DNA of 34,877 nt from Nemertoderma westbladi (Eukaryota > Xenacoelomorpha > Nemertodermatida > Nemertodermatidae). Numbering within the stretch: position 1 is the first letter of the stretch; the number at the start of each line of letters is the position of its first letter. The stretch lies in the NCBI GenBank assembly GCA_032718475.1, contig JAUCBJ010007815.1, positions 1 through 34,877 of the forward strand, given 5' to 3'. A program made the translations under genes and the position numbers. The notes beneath the pieces are model-generated. The model saw nothing but the letters and a program-made list of their open reading frames with translations, was not told where the DNA came from and ran no database searches. Of the stretch, positions 20,690 to 30,352 are shown piece by piece.

Positions 20690-20995
20690 AAAGGAAGAAC
20701 AAGTAAGGAAAAAACGTATAGAAGACAGAAAGATAGCAGCAGTGGCAGAGGCAGAAAGAAAAGCGGCAGCGGCAGAGGCAAAAGCGGCAGCGGCAGCGGC
20801 AAAAGCGGCAGCAGTGGCGGAAGCAGAACGAAAAGCGACAGTGGCGGAAGCAGAACGAAAAGCGGCAGCGTCAGAAGCAAAAGCGGCAGCCGCAGAGGCA
20901 AAAGCGGCAGCAGTGGCGGAAGTAGAACGAAAAGCGGCTGAAGAGATCATCCAACTGGAGTTGGAAAATCTTCAAGAGAAGCAAGACGACTTTAG
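20690..20995 (+). repeat. Coding minisatellite: Ala/Glu/Lys/Arg coiled coil in Gag
   Basis: GCAGAGGCAGAAAGAAAAGC-like units repeat in frame, encoding blocks such as AEAERKAA and AEAKAA followed by IIQLELENLQEKQDD. The heptad-compatible pattern predicts a long alpha-helix/coiled coil. Copy 1 has a shorter, partly frameshifted version (8750-8960). Confidence 0.7.
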
Positions 20996-21991
20996 TAAAC
21001 AGTTAGCAGCTAGTAATATGCAGATGATGAGTCGATCTACTCCCAAAAGACAAGGGTATACATCATCTGAGGAAGGCGATACCACCGACACTGAAGGCGG
21101 AAGAAATCGATCTCGCCTAAGCAGACGTAAAAGAACATTCCACCGGCAGAAATTGCCTGATTTGCCTCCAGCTGTTAGAAGGCAACTAAATAACACCAAA
21201 ATAGGTAGTACAGAACCCACAGACCAAATGATTACAATAGAAAGACTCCCTACTATAGTAGATGAGCCTGAAATAATTAGGCCTGTTCTTGAAATCACCC
21301 CTTCGGTGATAGACACACCTGTGCTCCCTGAAGCCACTTCTAAATTCCCTCTACATAGCACTAAGCTACCTGTGCCCAGTAGAACTGCCCAGGAGACAGT
21401 TCAGGTCCTGGACCCCGAGCGAAATATTCACAATTTGTCGCCCGTTGTCCCTCGTCCGCCCGCTACAACGTTGGCGACTCCCGCTTCGGCGGTCGAATGG
21501 GTGGACGAGAGACGGCGGGGGATGGATATCCTGCTCGGACAGATGCAGGAGACTGTCCAGCAGTTCAAGGGCACAGTAAGGGAAAGTAGGCTAGAGTTGC
21601 AAGAAGTGCAGCAAAGTATCGCGCTAGAACGCGATAAATTAGTAAATACTCAAAAAGGTATACCACCACCCTCTGTAACAATGTGTCAACCTGTTAGGTC
21701 TGAAGTATCGCATGCGCAAGGTGTGGAGCCTACACGCATTTATACTGCTAGCGAAGTAGAAACTCCTATAGTGAACCCTATTAAGGGTAATTATAGACCT
21801 GTTGATAATGATATTCCCTATAGACCTGATCATAATCCGAGAAATTTATATACCGATAACTCGATATTAAATAGCACGATGGCCCAAGAAAGTTTTACGC
21901 GTCAAATGGCTAGAACCGAAGCCCGGCAAGCGGTAAAGGTTGGAGAGATCGTCAAGTTCAATGGAGATGAGATGAAATGGTTACCTTTTAA

Positions 21992-23708
21992 CCCTTTCCG
22001 GCCTGAATTAATTTAATTTAGGAAAAAAAATTGGTTGGTCTTGTTAATGGGTTAATTATACACCAAATAATAATTTTCGATGAAAAAATTTTCAAAAAAT
22101 TATTTCCAATGTTGTTTTTTTTATTGTATACAAAAGTATACGTTAGGTATATGAAACATGTTCCCAATGTATACTTTTGTATACAAACCCTAGATTGTAA
22201 GTACTTACTTACATACATACATCGTATAGTAAGTATATTCTCTCTCTCTCTCTATATATATAGAATAAACAAAGCATGCAACGAGCAGGCAATTTTAATT
22301 AAAAAAATAAAAAGCTGTCAATATTGTGAAATTTGCCAAAATGCCAAAATTTTATAATTTTGTGTGTTTTCACAACACACGTTGTTTAAAAGCAACACAG
22401 TGCGACAAAAAACTTAAAATGAAGAATTATACAGTGAAGGTTTTTTTCTGTCAGTTTTGTTCAAGTTTGAAAAAAACAGTATCGACTGACTATTTTCAAT
22501 TGTTTGTATGTCTATCTGCCCTGCCTGTATACTGTGGGTGTACAACATCTACTCCCCAACGGTGGCTGAACCACATCTACTCCCAAATGGTGGCTGAAAC
22601 ACATCTACTCCCAAGGCCCAATGGTAAACATCTACTCCATATGGTGGCTACACCACATCTACTCCCCAATGGTCAACATTTACTCCATTGGTGGCTACAC
22701 CACATCTACTCATCAATGGTCAGCATCTACTCCACTATGGTGGCTGCATCACATCTACTCATCAATGGTCAGCATCTACTCCCTACTGGTGGCTGCACCA
22801 CATCTACTCATCAATGGTGGGTGCGCCAGATTTACTCCCCAATGGTGACTGCGCCACATCTACTCCCCATTAGTGGCTGCATCACATCTACTCCCAAGGC
22901 CCAATGGTGACTGCGCCACATCTACTCCCCAATAGTGGCTGCATCACATCTACTCCCAAGGCCCAATGGTCAACATATACTCCCCTATGGTGGCTACGCC
23001 ACATCTACTCCACAATGGAGGCTGTTCCACATCTACTCTCCAATGGTGACTGCACCACATCTATCCACAATGGTGGCTGCATCACCTCTACTACCCTATG
23101 GTCAACATCTACTCCCCATGGTGGCTGCGCCACATCTACACCCCAATGGTCACACATCGACTCCCCTATGGTGGCTGCACCACATCTAGGCGTACACCCC
23201 AATGGTGGATGCACCACATCACCCAAACGGTGGCTGAATCATATCTACTCCCCAACGGTGCTGCACCACATCTACTCCACAACTGTGGCTGCACCACTTC
23301 TACTCCCCAACTTTATAAACCTAACGTAGACAAATGTATACAGTGGTTTATCAATAACACTACCGGCCTACATGTACTATAAAGTTTATCCTGGAAATAT
23401 TATTATCTCATTGGACAATCCATCTTTGGAATACCCAATCAAAATTCTCAATATCGCTTTGCCAAAGCGGTTAAATAACCATCTTTCCTATACCAGGTAG
23501 TCATCATGCCAATACCTGAAAACACGGCATCTAAAATCGTTCATTGAAGCCTTCTACTACAATTATCCAATCAGAATCGGTAATTTATAAATAAAGGAAG
23601 TGTGATAGTGCCACAATTGGATGAAACCAACTATAATTAGTTAAAATTATGCAATCCGTAGTGAAATAAATTCAGTGTATACAAAAATATACAGTCGGCC
23701 GGAAAGGG
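21992..23708. mobile_element. piggyBac-like non-autonomous transposon inserted in gag
   Basis: 1717 bp flanked by TTAA on both sides (21988-21991 and 23709-23712). The perfect 12-bp terminal inverted repeat is CCCTTTCCGGCC...GGCCGGAAAGGG. Copy 1 has the uninterrupted site (CCTTTTAATGAATATT near 10010-10026), which shows the exact insertion. TTAA duplication and a CCCTTT start are hallmarks of piggyBac elements. No transposase frame exists; nearly half of the unit is minisatellite. A 16-bp inverted repeat GTATACAAAAGTATAC occurs at about 22127-22142 and 22171-22186, with a variant near the right end (23677-23692). Confidence 0.85.
22544..23312. repeat. About 28-bp minisatellite inside the piggyBac-like element
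   Basis: Roughly 29 units built on ACATCTACTCCCCAATGG plus TGGCTGCACCAC, varying between 21, 27-28 and 33-34 bp. The shorter units drop the TGGCTGCACC half. Open frames through it (HIYSPMV-type repeats) exist in several frames and are products of repetition, not genes. The units are contiguous, without unique spacers. Confidence 0.85.
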
Positions 23709-26700
23709 TTAATGAATATTACAAAGATAACATACAGAACTCTGTACTATCTAATGGAGAAAAACTTAGATACCTCATCGAGTGCTTGGAAGGATCTCCC
23801 AAGTTAATGGCATTAAAGTTTATTGGACATCCAGACGGATTAAGACAAGTTTGGGATACACTAAACATCAGGTATGGTAATAGGAATAATATCGCTGGGT
23901 ACTTGTATGCAAAGTTAGTAGCGCCCCGAAAGTTTATTAGTAGCGGAATTATCGAGTTTTCCGATGAGATCCAGGAGATCTGCAGACAATTAGATTGGCT
24001 AGGTAAGTCTCATGAGTATCAGAACACTATGGTTATTAGAGCAGTGGCTTCTACTTTACCTAAAGGTGGAGTAGGTACACGCTGGGATAAGAAAGTGTTA
24101 TATATGATGGAACAACAACGGCGAGACCCTACCATGGCTGATCTCATGTCATTCCTAGATGGAGAAGTGAAATTACAGCTCCTGAAACAGTCCAGAGAGA
24201 AGACAGCGGAAAGTAAGGTAAGTGAGAAACCCGTTTCTAGGAGAAGGGTAATACCAGTATGTTATACCGACGACGGTGAAAGCCAAACTTCTCAAGGAGA
24301 GGACAGCGGGAAAGACACTGACAGATCTTATGTCAATAAAATGCCTAAAGATCAGGTAAGTAAATCCAAGTCTCGACCCAATGACAGAAGGGAACCGGTA
24401 CAAAAAAACCCTCCTACGTCTCCTAAAAGAATTCAGGTGAGAAAGCCCGAGGAAAGAACAAGTGTGCACCACACAGCACATGTTAAAGTAAGTAACATCA
24501 AGCCCAAATGTGTGCTGTGCGACGGGCCCCACCGTTTAAATGCGTGTGATAAATTCCTGAGGAAATCACTAAAGGATAGACGTGAAGTCATGTGGGATAA
24601 GCGGTTGTGTTATAATTGCCTCAGACGAGGACACCAACGGCGAACCTGTAACTCCGACGCAAGGTGTGCAAAGTGCGGCGCAAAACATCATATCTTGTTG
24701 CACACGGAATTCGAACGAAACAGCCCGAGTCAGGTAAGTGAGTCCGAACTACATGTCCAATTCAGTGATATGAACGACACTGATCAATCTGAGATGGAAG
24801 GATTCTATACGGACGAGTTCTCCGACCAAAACGAATCCTGTTACCTAATAAACACCACCGCAGTGTATCGAGCACTCGTGTATGAGAAAGACACAGACAG
24901 CGACCTTACCTTAACTACTTCCGATCAACAACCATCTTGGAAAGCGTCAACTTCCAATATAGGAATCCGAGAATTTCCTGTAGTCCAGTTACGGGTCCAC
25001 GGACCTCAGAAGAGCTATATAGTGAACGCCCTCCTGGACTCCGGTAGCACAGGAACATTCATCGATAGGGAACTAGCCGAAGTCATCTTTGCTGGACAAC
25101 CCAAGTTCCGAACCAAGCTAAACATGTCAGGGATCATGCAGGTTTGGAATTCTACTGTAGCTGCCGACTATTATATAGGTGAGTTGTCCACCCCACAGGA
25201 TAAACTAGGAGAATACAGTATAAGGTCAGTGAAAATGGTGGCTATAAAGAACTTCGCTACTACTCAAGCAGACCTTTATAATTGGGACGAGGATGAGAGC
25301 ATCCAACATCTTAACATACCTCGATTCCAGACTGATTATCCTGGAGTGCAAATACTCATCGGCCAAAACGCGCATGAGGCGCTGGAGACATTAGAGAAAC
25401 GACCTGCTCAACCGCAACCACTTCAGCCCTATGCGGTAAGAACTAGAGTAGGTTGGTACCTTACTGGACCTTCCCGTAGAACGCTCAGAGAAAGACTGCT
25501 TCAAGATCGCGTCTGCCAGCGGAGTAAATGGGAAGATGATACTAGTGAGGGAGACGACCCAACTGAGGGAACACCATACTCCTCAGATAATGACGATATT
25601 AGCTCCAATTTAGATCAATGGAGATATTGTCCCAAGAAGTTTAATCCAACGGACATCGCTTCCAGAGGAGTAACTCCTCAAGAACTGACAGATACTACAG
25701 ACCGGTTAGGTGAACCCGACTTCCTGAGTAAGGAGGATGAATGGCCTCCCCATCTTACTCCGACTGAGATTAGACCAGCCAAGGGAGCGGAGAAAGTTAA
25801 ACCTAAAACCCGGGCGGGTGGAGCGGAGTTATTTGAACCCGGGATAGATCTGTCGGTATTACATGTTGCCAGGGACGACGCCGTGGATCTGGGCCTCCCC
25901 TCCGCGAGTGGATCCTTCATGAAGATCAGAGAGAGCGATTGGAGCTCTGGAACATCAGACGTCTCGCAGGGACTCTCACCTCTCCTGCAGAGAGCGACGG
26001 ACCACTATAGCTCCTGGAATCGGCTTTGTGACGCCGTCATACACTTTGAGCGATGTTTCTATCGTCACTATTCCAGGACGAAGAGGAAACCTGGAATTGT
26101 ATTCAGGATGCAGCGACTCAATCACCCAGTCGGTCGTTTGTGTTTATCGGAAGGGAATGGAGGACTCTCCGGAAACTGTGGAAGGCAAGATTCTCTTCCC
26201 ACGACCACCTCCCTAATCCTTCAAACATCTAGGGACTCCATAACGTAACAACATATGGAGTGGGTGTGTGACTCTATTATTTTATATTATTTTATTATTT
26301 TTATATTTCTGTATGTATTACTATGTAATTTTATTATAATCGTTTTCTTTAATTTTATTCAGTAGAATGTTATTTTAGCGATTATTTAGTAGATTAGTGC
26401 AATATATATTCGCGTTTATTACTTAATTACATATATATTATATTTAATGCGACGGCAAGAAATAATTCTTTTTCTCTTTCCTTACTGTCCGTATTACATT
26501 ACAAATACGTAACTACAGTAAGATGAAATGTCCGTACTTATTAAAGTACAATAAAGCCACTACTATATTTAAGTATTATTGGTAGGCAGAGTATTAGGAA
26601 TGCAAAGTTCAGATCCTCGTGTCTCGGCTAAACCAAGCTCTGGGTAGACCTTGGAAACGACTTGCCTCTTCACACTGACATTGCTTCGTGCGATATTGCT

Positions 26701-26768
26701 CTCATACCGTATATTAAATAATACATATAGTAGCGTGATGTCCCTTTAACAGTAGCGTATAACGCAAA

Positions 26769-26904
26769 ATAAATCTGTTAAACCCTTTGACCATCTGTAA
26801 TTCTAGTCGATTAAGATATCGCGGCACCCACCGATATACTTGAAAGACAAATTCTAGAATCAGTGGTTAACGTCCCCAGACAAGTTCTGGAATAAATCGG
26901 TGCC
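26769..26904 (+). ncRNA. Candidate structured RNA module R1, copy 2
   Basis: Same fold as in copy 1. ATTCTAG (26800-26806) pairs with CTAGAAT (26854-26860); ATATCG (26816-26821) with CGATAT (26832-26837); CCAGA (26876-26880) with TCTGG (26886-26890). Loop GGCACC (26823-26828) can pair with GGTGCC (26899-26904). It is nearly identical to copy 1 R1, so it supports conservation but adds no covariation. Confidence 0.45.
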
Positions 26905-26948
26905 CATCTCAAATATTAATTAGTTAATATTTACAAATCAAATAAGTC

Positions 26949-27084
26949 AAAATCTGTAAAATTCAGATCCTTCAACAATTCTAGTCAATTAAGATATCGT
27001 AGCATTTACCGATATTCTTAAAGAGACAATTTCTTAGAATTAAGGATCTTGTGTCCCTAGACATGTTCTAGAATCAAAATATGT
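26949..27084 (+). ncRNA. Candidate structured RNA module R2, copy 2, with compensatory changes
   Basis: Outer stem ATTCTAG (26978-26984) with TTAGAAT (27034-27040), one G-U. Inner stem ATATCG (26994-26999) with CGATAT (27010-27015) around a 10-nt loop. The hairpin is CTAGA (27057-27061) with TCTAG (27067-27071), where the other three modules have CCAGA/TCTGG. The pseudoknot is GCAT (27002-27005) with ATGT (27081-27084), where copy 1 R2 has GCAC/GTGT. Both differences change the two partners together and keep pairing. Confidence 0.5.
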
Positions 27085-27396
27085 CCATTTAATTGTCAAA
27101 TAATAAAATTTCAGGGAATAAATTTAAATTCATGCCTTTTAATGAATTTAATAAATTGCCATTTTACGCAATTTATAAAGTTCCCAAAATTCCATTAATT
27201 AATAGATCAAGGGAGCGGAGATTTATATTATTATGCGTATGCGTGTACGAAAGTCTCCCAAACATAGTTAATAGCCGATAAAATTCTTAAAGTCATGTAT
27301 AAACAGGACATTGACTATTAAAGAATTCCTATTAAATAACATCCCAGATCTGTATGCATTGGAATTACTCTAATTCTACCGCTAGCTTTGCATAAT

Positions 27397-27410
27397 GTCA
27401 CCATAGCAAC
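27397..27410 (+). promoter_or_regulatory. RFX/X-box-like motif, copy 2
   Basis: GTCACCATAGCAAC, identical to 13187-13200 in copy 1 and in the same position between hairpin arms CTAATTCTA (from 27370) and TAGAATTAG (from 27419). It matches the RFX consensus exactly; function is inferred. Confidence 0.35.
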
Positions 27411-27900
27411 AACCACGCTAGAATTAGAATTGAGTTAAACGAACAATAGAAAGCTTGTCCCATTGAATAACATAGGGAATAAATAGCGCACTACTAGTAT
27501 CCAAGGATACATAATAATAATACAGTGACATTCTGGAAGGCATTGACTAACGGACAAATGGCCCGAATGTGTGTAGTTGTGACCAGTTGTGTGGTATTTG
27601 TGAGTTTATAGGTGAATGTTACTGCTAAAGTGTGTTTACAGTAGCTAGTCGCAATCGTAAAAGTAACCTAACTCTCCAAGGAAAACCTGAAGTACATCTA
27701 AGTCTTTGGGACGGACAGTCGAGTGACTTGTGTCGGTTGTCGTTGTCATTGTGCGGCTACGTCGTTGGCGAAAGTACAGCGGCGACGACACATCGGCGCT
27801 GAGGATCTCGTACTGTCCGGGGTTGATTGGGGTAGGCAGCGACGCCCGCTCGCCTAAATATAAACTCATTATAATATGGATAAACTCATATATAGCAGAT

Positions 27901-29231
27901 ATGACGGAGTTGATAGAAGATGGTCTTGGTATCGGGGAGCGATATACTCTACTTTTACAAGCGTTTGTTGATAGCTTAATACGCGGCGACGTTAGTCCAA
28001 CTGCTGCGGAGGACGATGGTCGTTATATCGAACCGCCAATGTCCCAAGAGCAGCTCGCGCGAGTTAGACTATAGAAAATTCGCTGCTCGATATACGCGGC
28101 GTAATGGTATGTATATGGGCTTCTTAACTACTGGTCATCCTATCGATTTACACAATACGGACTATGTCGACTATATATCCTGCCCAGCGGAGTCGGAACC
28201 ATAAACGGAAATTCGAATGCGAAAATTCTATTCGAAATCGGCTCGAAAGAAAAAACATTAAAGAAACAAATAAACGCGGTAACTCCAACATATATTTGGA
28301 ATTCTTGATAGAAGCATTGTAACAACAATTAAATATCATCCGCGTTTCCCCTACCAGACGTACGTCTTTGGTATTATTACGGTAAATGCCCTAGACCCAG
28401 CCAATAAACGGAAAGACATAAACATCCACGGAAACGTTGTGTTAAACACAGTTGTGTTCGTTATATTTACTGGAGTTTCGAGCGAAACTTGTTTGACGTA
28501 TCACCTATGCTCACTCGGCTCTAACGATCCTAGAGTAAACCTACGATCAGAGTCCCGGAATACTCGGTCAAACCTCCTCATTCCTTAGTTGGACCTCAGA
28601 CCTGCGATCCTGGTGGCGTCGCGGATCCTATTGGACGGTATTCACTGTTCAAGATCTAGTGCTACCCTAACAATTAATCGGTAACACTCCGACAGTGATT
28701 TCTAGCTAGCCGCCCATCTTACCTAGCTGGATTATGACGCAGACACCTAATATCACTATCCAACCGTATGGTCGTCCCGTTTAACGCGATACAACCCTTC
28801 ATCAAGGTGAAGGAGAGCGTTGTACGAAACGAGTTAAACGTTATTTTATAAAGATCAAAAAGGAAACCTGCGTTTGTTCAGATAAACGTAAGTTATAACA
28901 GTGAGTCCAATCGATAAACGAATTGTCTTTATCTCAATTCGATTGGGAAATCCAGAATCTCTAAGAAGTTATCGAACTTGGACGATCTTATTCTCTGCGA
29001 GAGTTTTTTGGATGAACGTATCCAGCAACGAGCGGAGGAAAATCAGCTCGAGGAGAAGCATATCGAAACGGCAGATACCTCGACCACAATCCTACACCTT
29101 CTGATGCAATCATATTGCACCCTTCACCCAGGAGTTATGGCCCTCCTAGTAAAGTGGCTCCCCCCAAAGAGAAAAAGACTCTTGCTAGCCTCAAAAAACT
29201 GCGTAAACGCCGTCTGCGTAAGAAAGACTAA
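27901..29231 (+). pseudogene. ORF2: unrecognised 3' accessory protein, copy 2 (degraded)
   Basis: Starts ATG 27901 (MTELIEDGLGIGERYTL) and is open for 57 codons, until a TAG at 28072 that becomes readable through a 2-nt deletion relative to copy 1 (near 28055-28070). Recognisable pieces continue: LTTGHPIDLH near 28125-28153, the Gln/Glu-rich region near 29025-29060, and the basic tail LKKLRKRRLRKKD ending at a stop at 29231. The centre (28250-28900) is heavily rearranged and shorter or longer than copy 1 in places. Both copies keep the same start and the same final codons just before the purine tract, so the ancestral gene spanned about 450 codons. No family is recognised. Confidence 0.5.
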
Positions 29232-29301
29232 CTGTTTAGAGTATCTTTATGTTTTAGAAACTGTGATTTTTATATTTTATAGACTGAAAATCCCATTTTC
29301 T

Positions 29302-29309
29302 GGGAGCGG
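29302..29309 (+). other. Polypurine tract of BEL copy 2
   Basis: GGGAGCGG directly abuts the TGT of the 3' LTR, exactly as in copy 1. Confidence 0.6.
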
Positions 29310-30352
29310 TGTAAAGGCCTTTGCTGAATTGCCCCGTTATTTTTATTATCTTTTACATTAAAATACTCTGTAGTTGATTTAATAAGTGTAAGAGACCGTA
29401 TTATTGCTGTATCGGTGTTTTTAGAGGATCTAAGACCTATTTCCTCCGTATGTGTACTGTGAAAGGCATATTTTATGATTCTATGGCAATTCGTGACGCA
29501 AAGGGGTGATAGCTACTCTTGAACAGTAGTTACTATGACTACGGTTAACAGCTGACATTCATACGTGTTGATTTCCTTTGTTCTACGGCGTCTCTCAGTT
29601 CAGTCAGCCAATTAGAGCGTTTTTGTGGCTCCTTGTACAGAAAATTTCCGAGAAATGACGCAATGCCTATGTGCAGTGTTTACATTCAGTCCTGAGCCAA
29701 AGAAAGAACGGCTTGGAAGTATTTTGTGCTTTACAGTTTTTAGTCTTACACTAGTAGGTTTAATTATAAAGGGCATATATCCTTTAACTGACATACCGGT
29801 ACTAACATACCGATCAAACTCATGGAATCACTGCTGACTGATGATACATGCTGACTGCTGAAACATTGCAAACTCATAACAATCAGTGTTTTCATTGTTG
29901 TTTTATACTGCTATTTACCGTCAGTTCTTCATAATATGGTTGACGAATAATTATATTTGGAATAACGATAAATAACCCCGAAACCCAATATTCTTGATAT
30001 ACCGAAGGTAAGAGAGAAGGGTTACAGATAAACGATTGTGACTTATGTTAAAGTGGTTTGAAGTGAATCTAATGTTATTTGATAGACCCTACATGAGTCA
30101 GTCTGTGTTCCTTTTATATGTGACTAAAATCAGTGAAGATTGGCAGATTAGTGTGCAGTATTGTGCAGCATTGTGTATGAGTGAGTCTGTTAAAGAAGCA
30201 ATTCCTAAAGAATGCGCCATATATGTGAATTATAATTAAGCCATATCGTTGTGAGTAGTTTAAGTCATAACTCTGTTTATATAGATAAAGCGCCACGTCC
30301 TAAAGGAACTGTTAATATTCCCGAAGGTGAATAATATTGTCAGAGATTATAT

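Larger units (their letters stand above)
19556..26248 (+). pseudogene. gag: Gag-protease-(deleted pol) polyprotein of BEL copy 2, interrupted
   Basis: Starts ATG 19556 (MSDTKQNLSD). A 1-nt insertion near 19996 shifts the frame (stop at 20012); the frame from there is open to the TTAA insertion at 21988 and resumes after it to 26248. Domains: N-terminal extension; long AEAERKA-type coiled coil (about 20690-20995); BEL Gag core split by the insertion; zinc-binding Cys/His cluster from 24509, with an intact CCHC knuckle at 24608-24649; retropepsin-like domain with DSGS (25037-25048) and VQILIG. An acidic linker then jumps, at about 25600, to a BEL-specific pol remnant (RYCPKKFNPTDIASRG; EWPP) and an integrase N-terminal piece (YSSWNRLCDAVIHF), then jumps again near 26060 to the integrase tail (HPVGRLCLSEG). 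Reverse transcriptase, RNase H core and integrase core are absent. Confidence 0.85.
26249..27900 (+). other. Non-coding segment between pol remnant and ORF2, copy 2
   Basis: Counterpart of 12157-13673, with structured modules at 26769-26904 and 26949-27084 and an RFX-like motif at 27397-27410. About 200 bp of A+T-rich sequence near 26398-26605 is absent from copy 1. No conserved open frame. The short frames on either strand are not shared with copy 1. Confidence 0.6.

Noticed and set aside
20537-20950. Minus-strand 137-codon Ala/Ser-rich frame and 72-codon Leu-rich frame
   Set aside because: Shadows of the coding coiled-coil repeat of Gag on the plus strand.
22544-23312. CRISPR-like regular repeats
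   Set aside because: Units are contiguous and degenerate, lack unique spacers, and sit in a eukaryotic transposon.
22326-23382. Several overlapping open frames rich in HIYSPMV-type repeats
   Set aside because: They are translations of the 28-bp minisatellite in multiple frames, not genes.
27645-27869. Minus-strand 74-codon frame upstream of ORF2
   Set aside because: No equivalent frame was recognised in copy 1, and it lies in the leader of ORF2.
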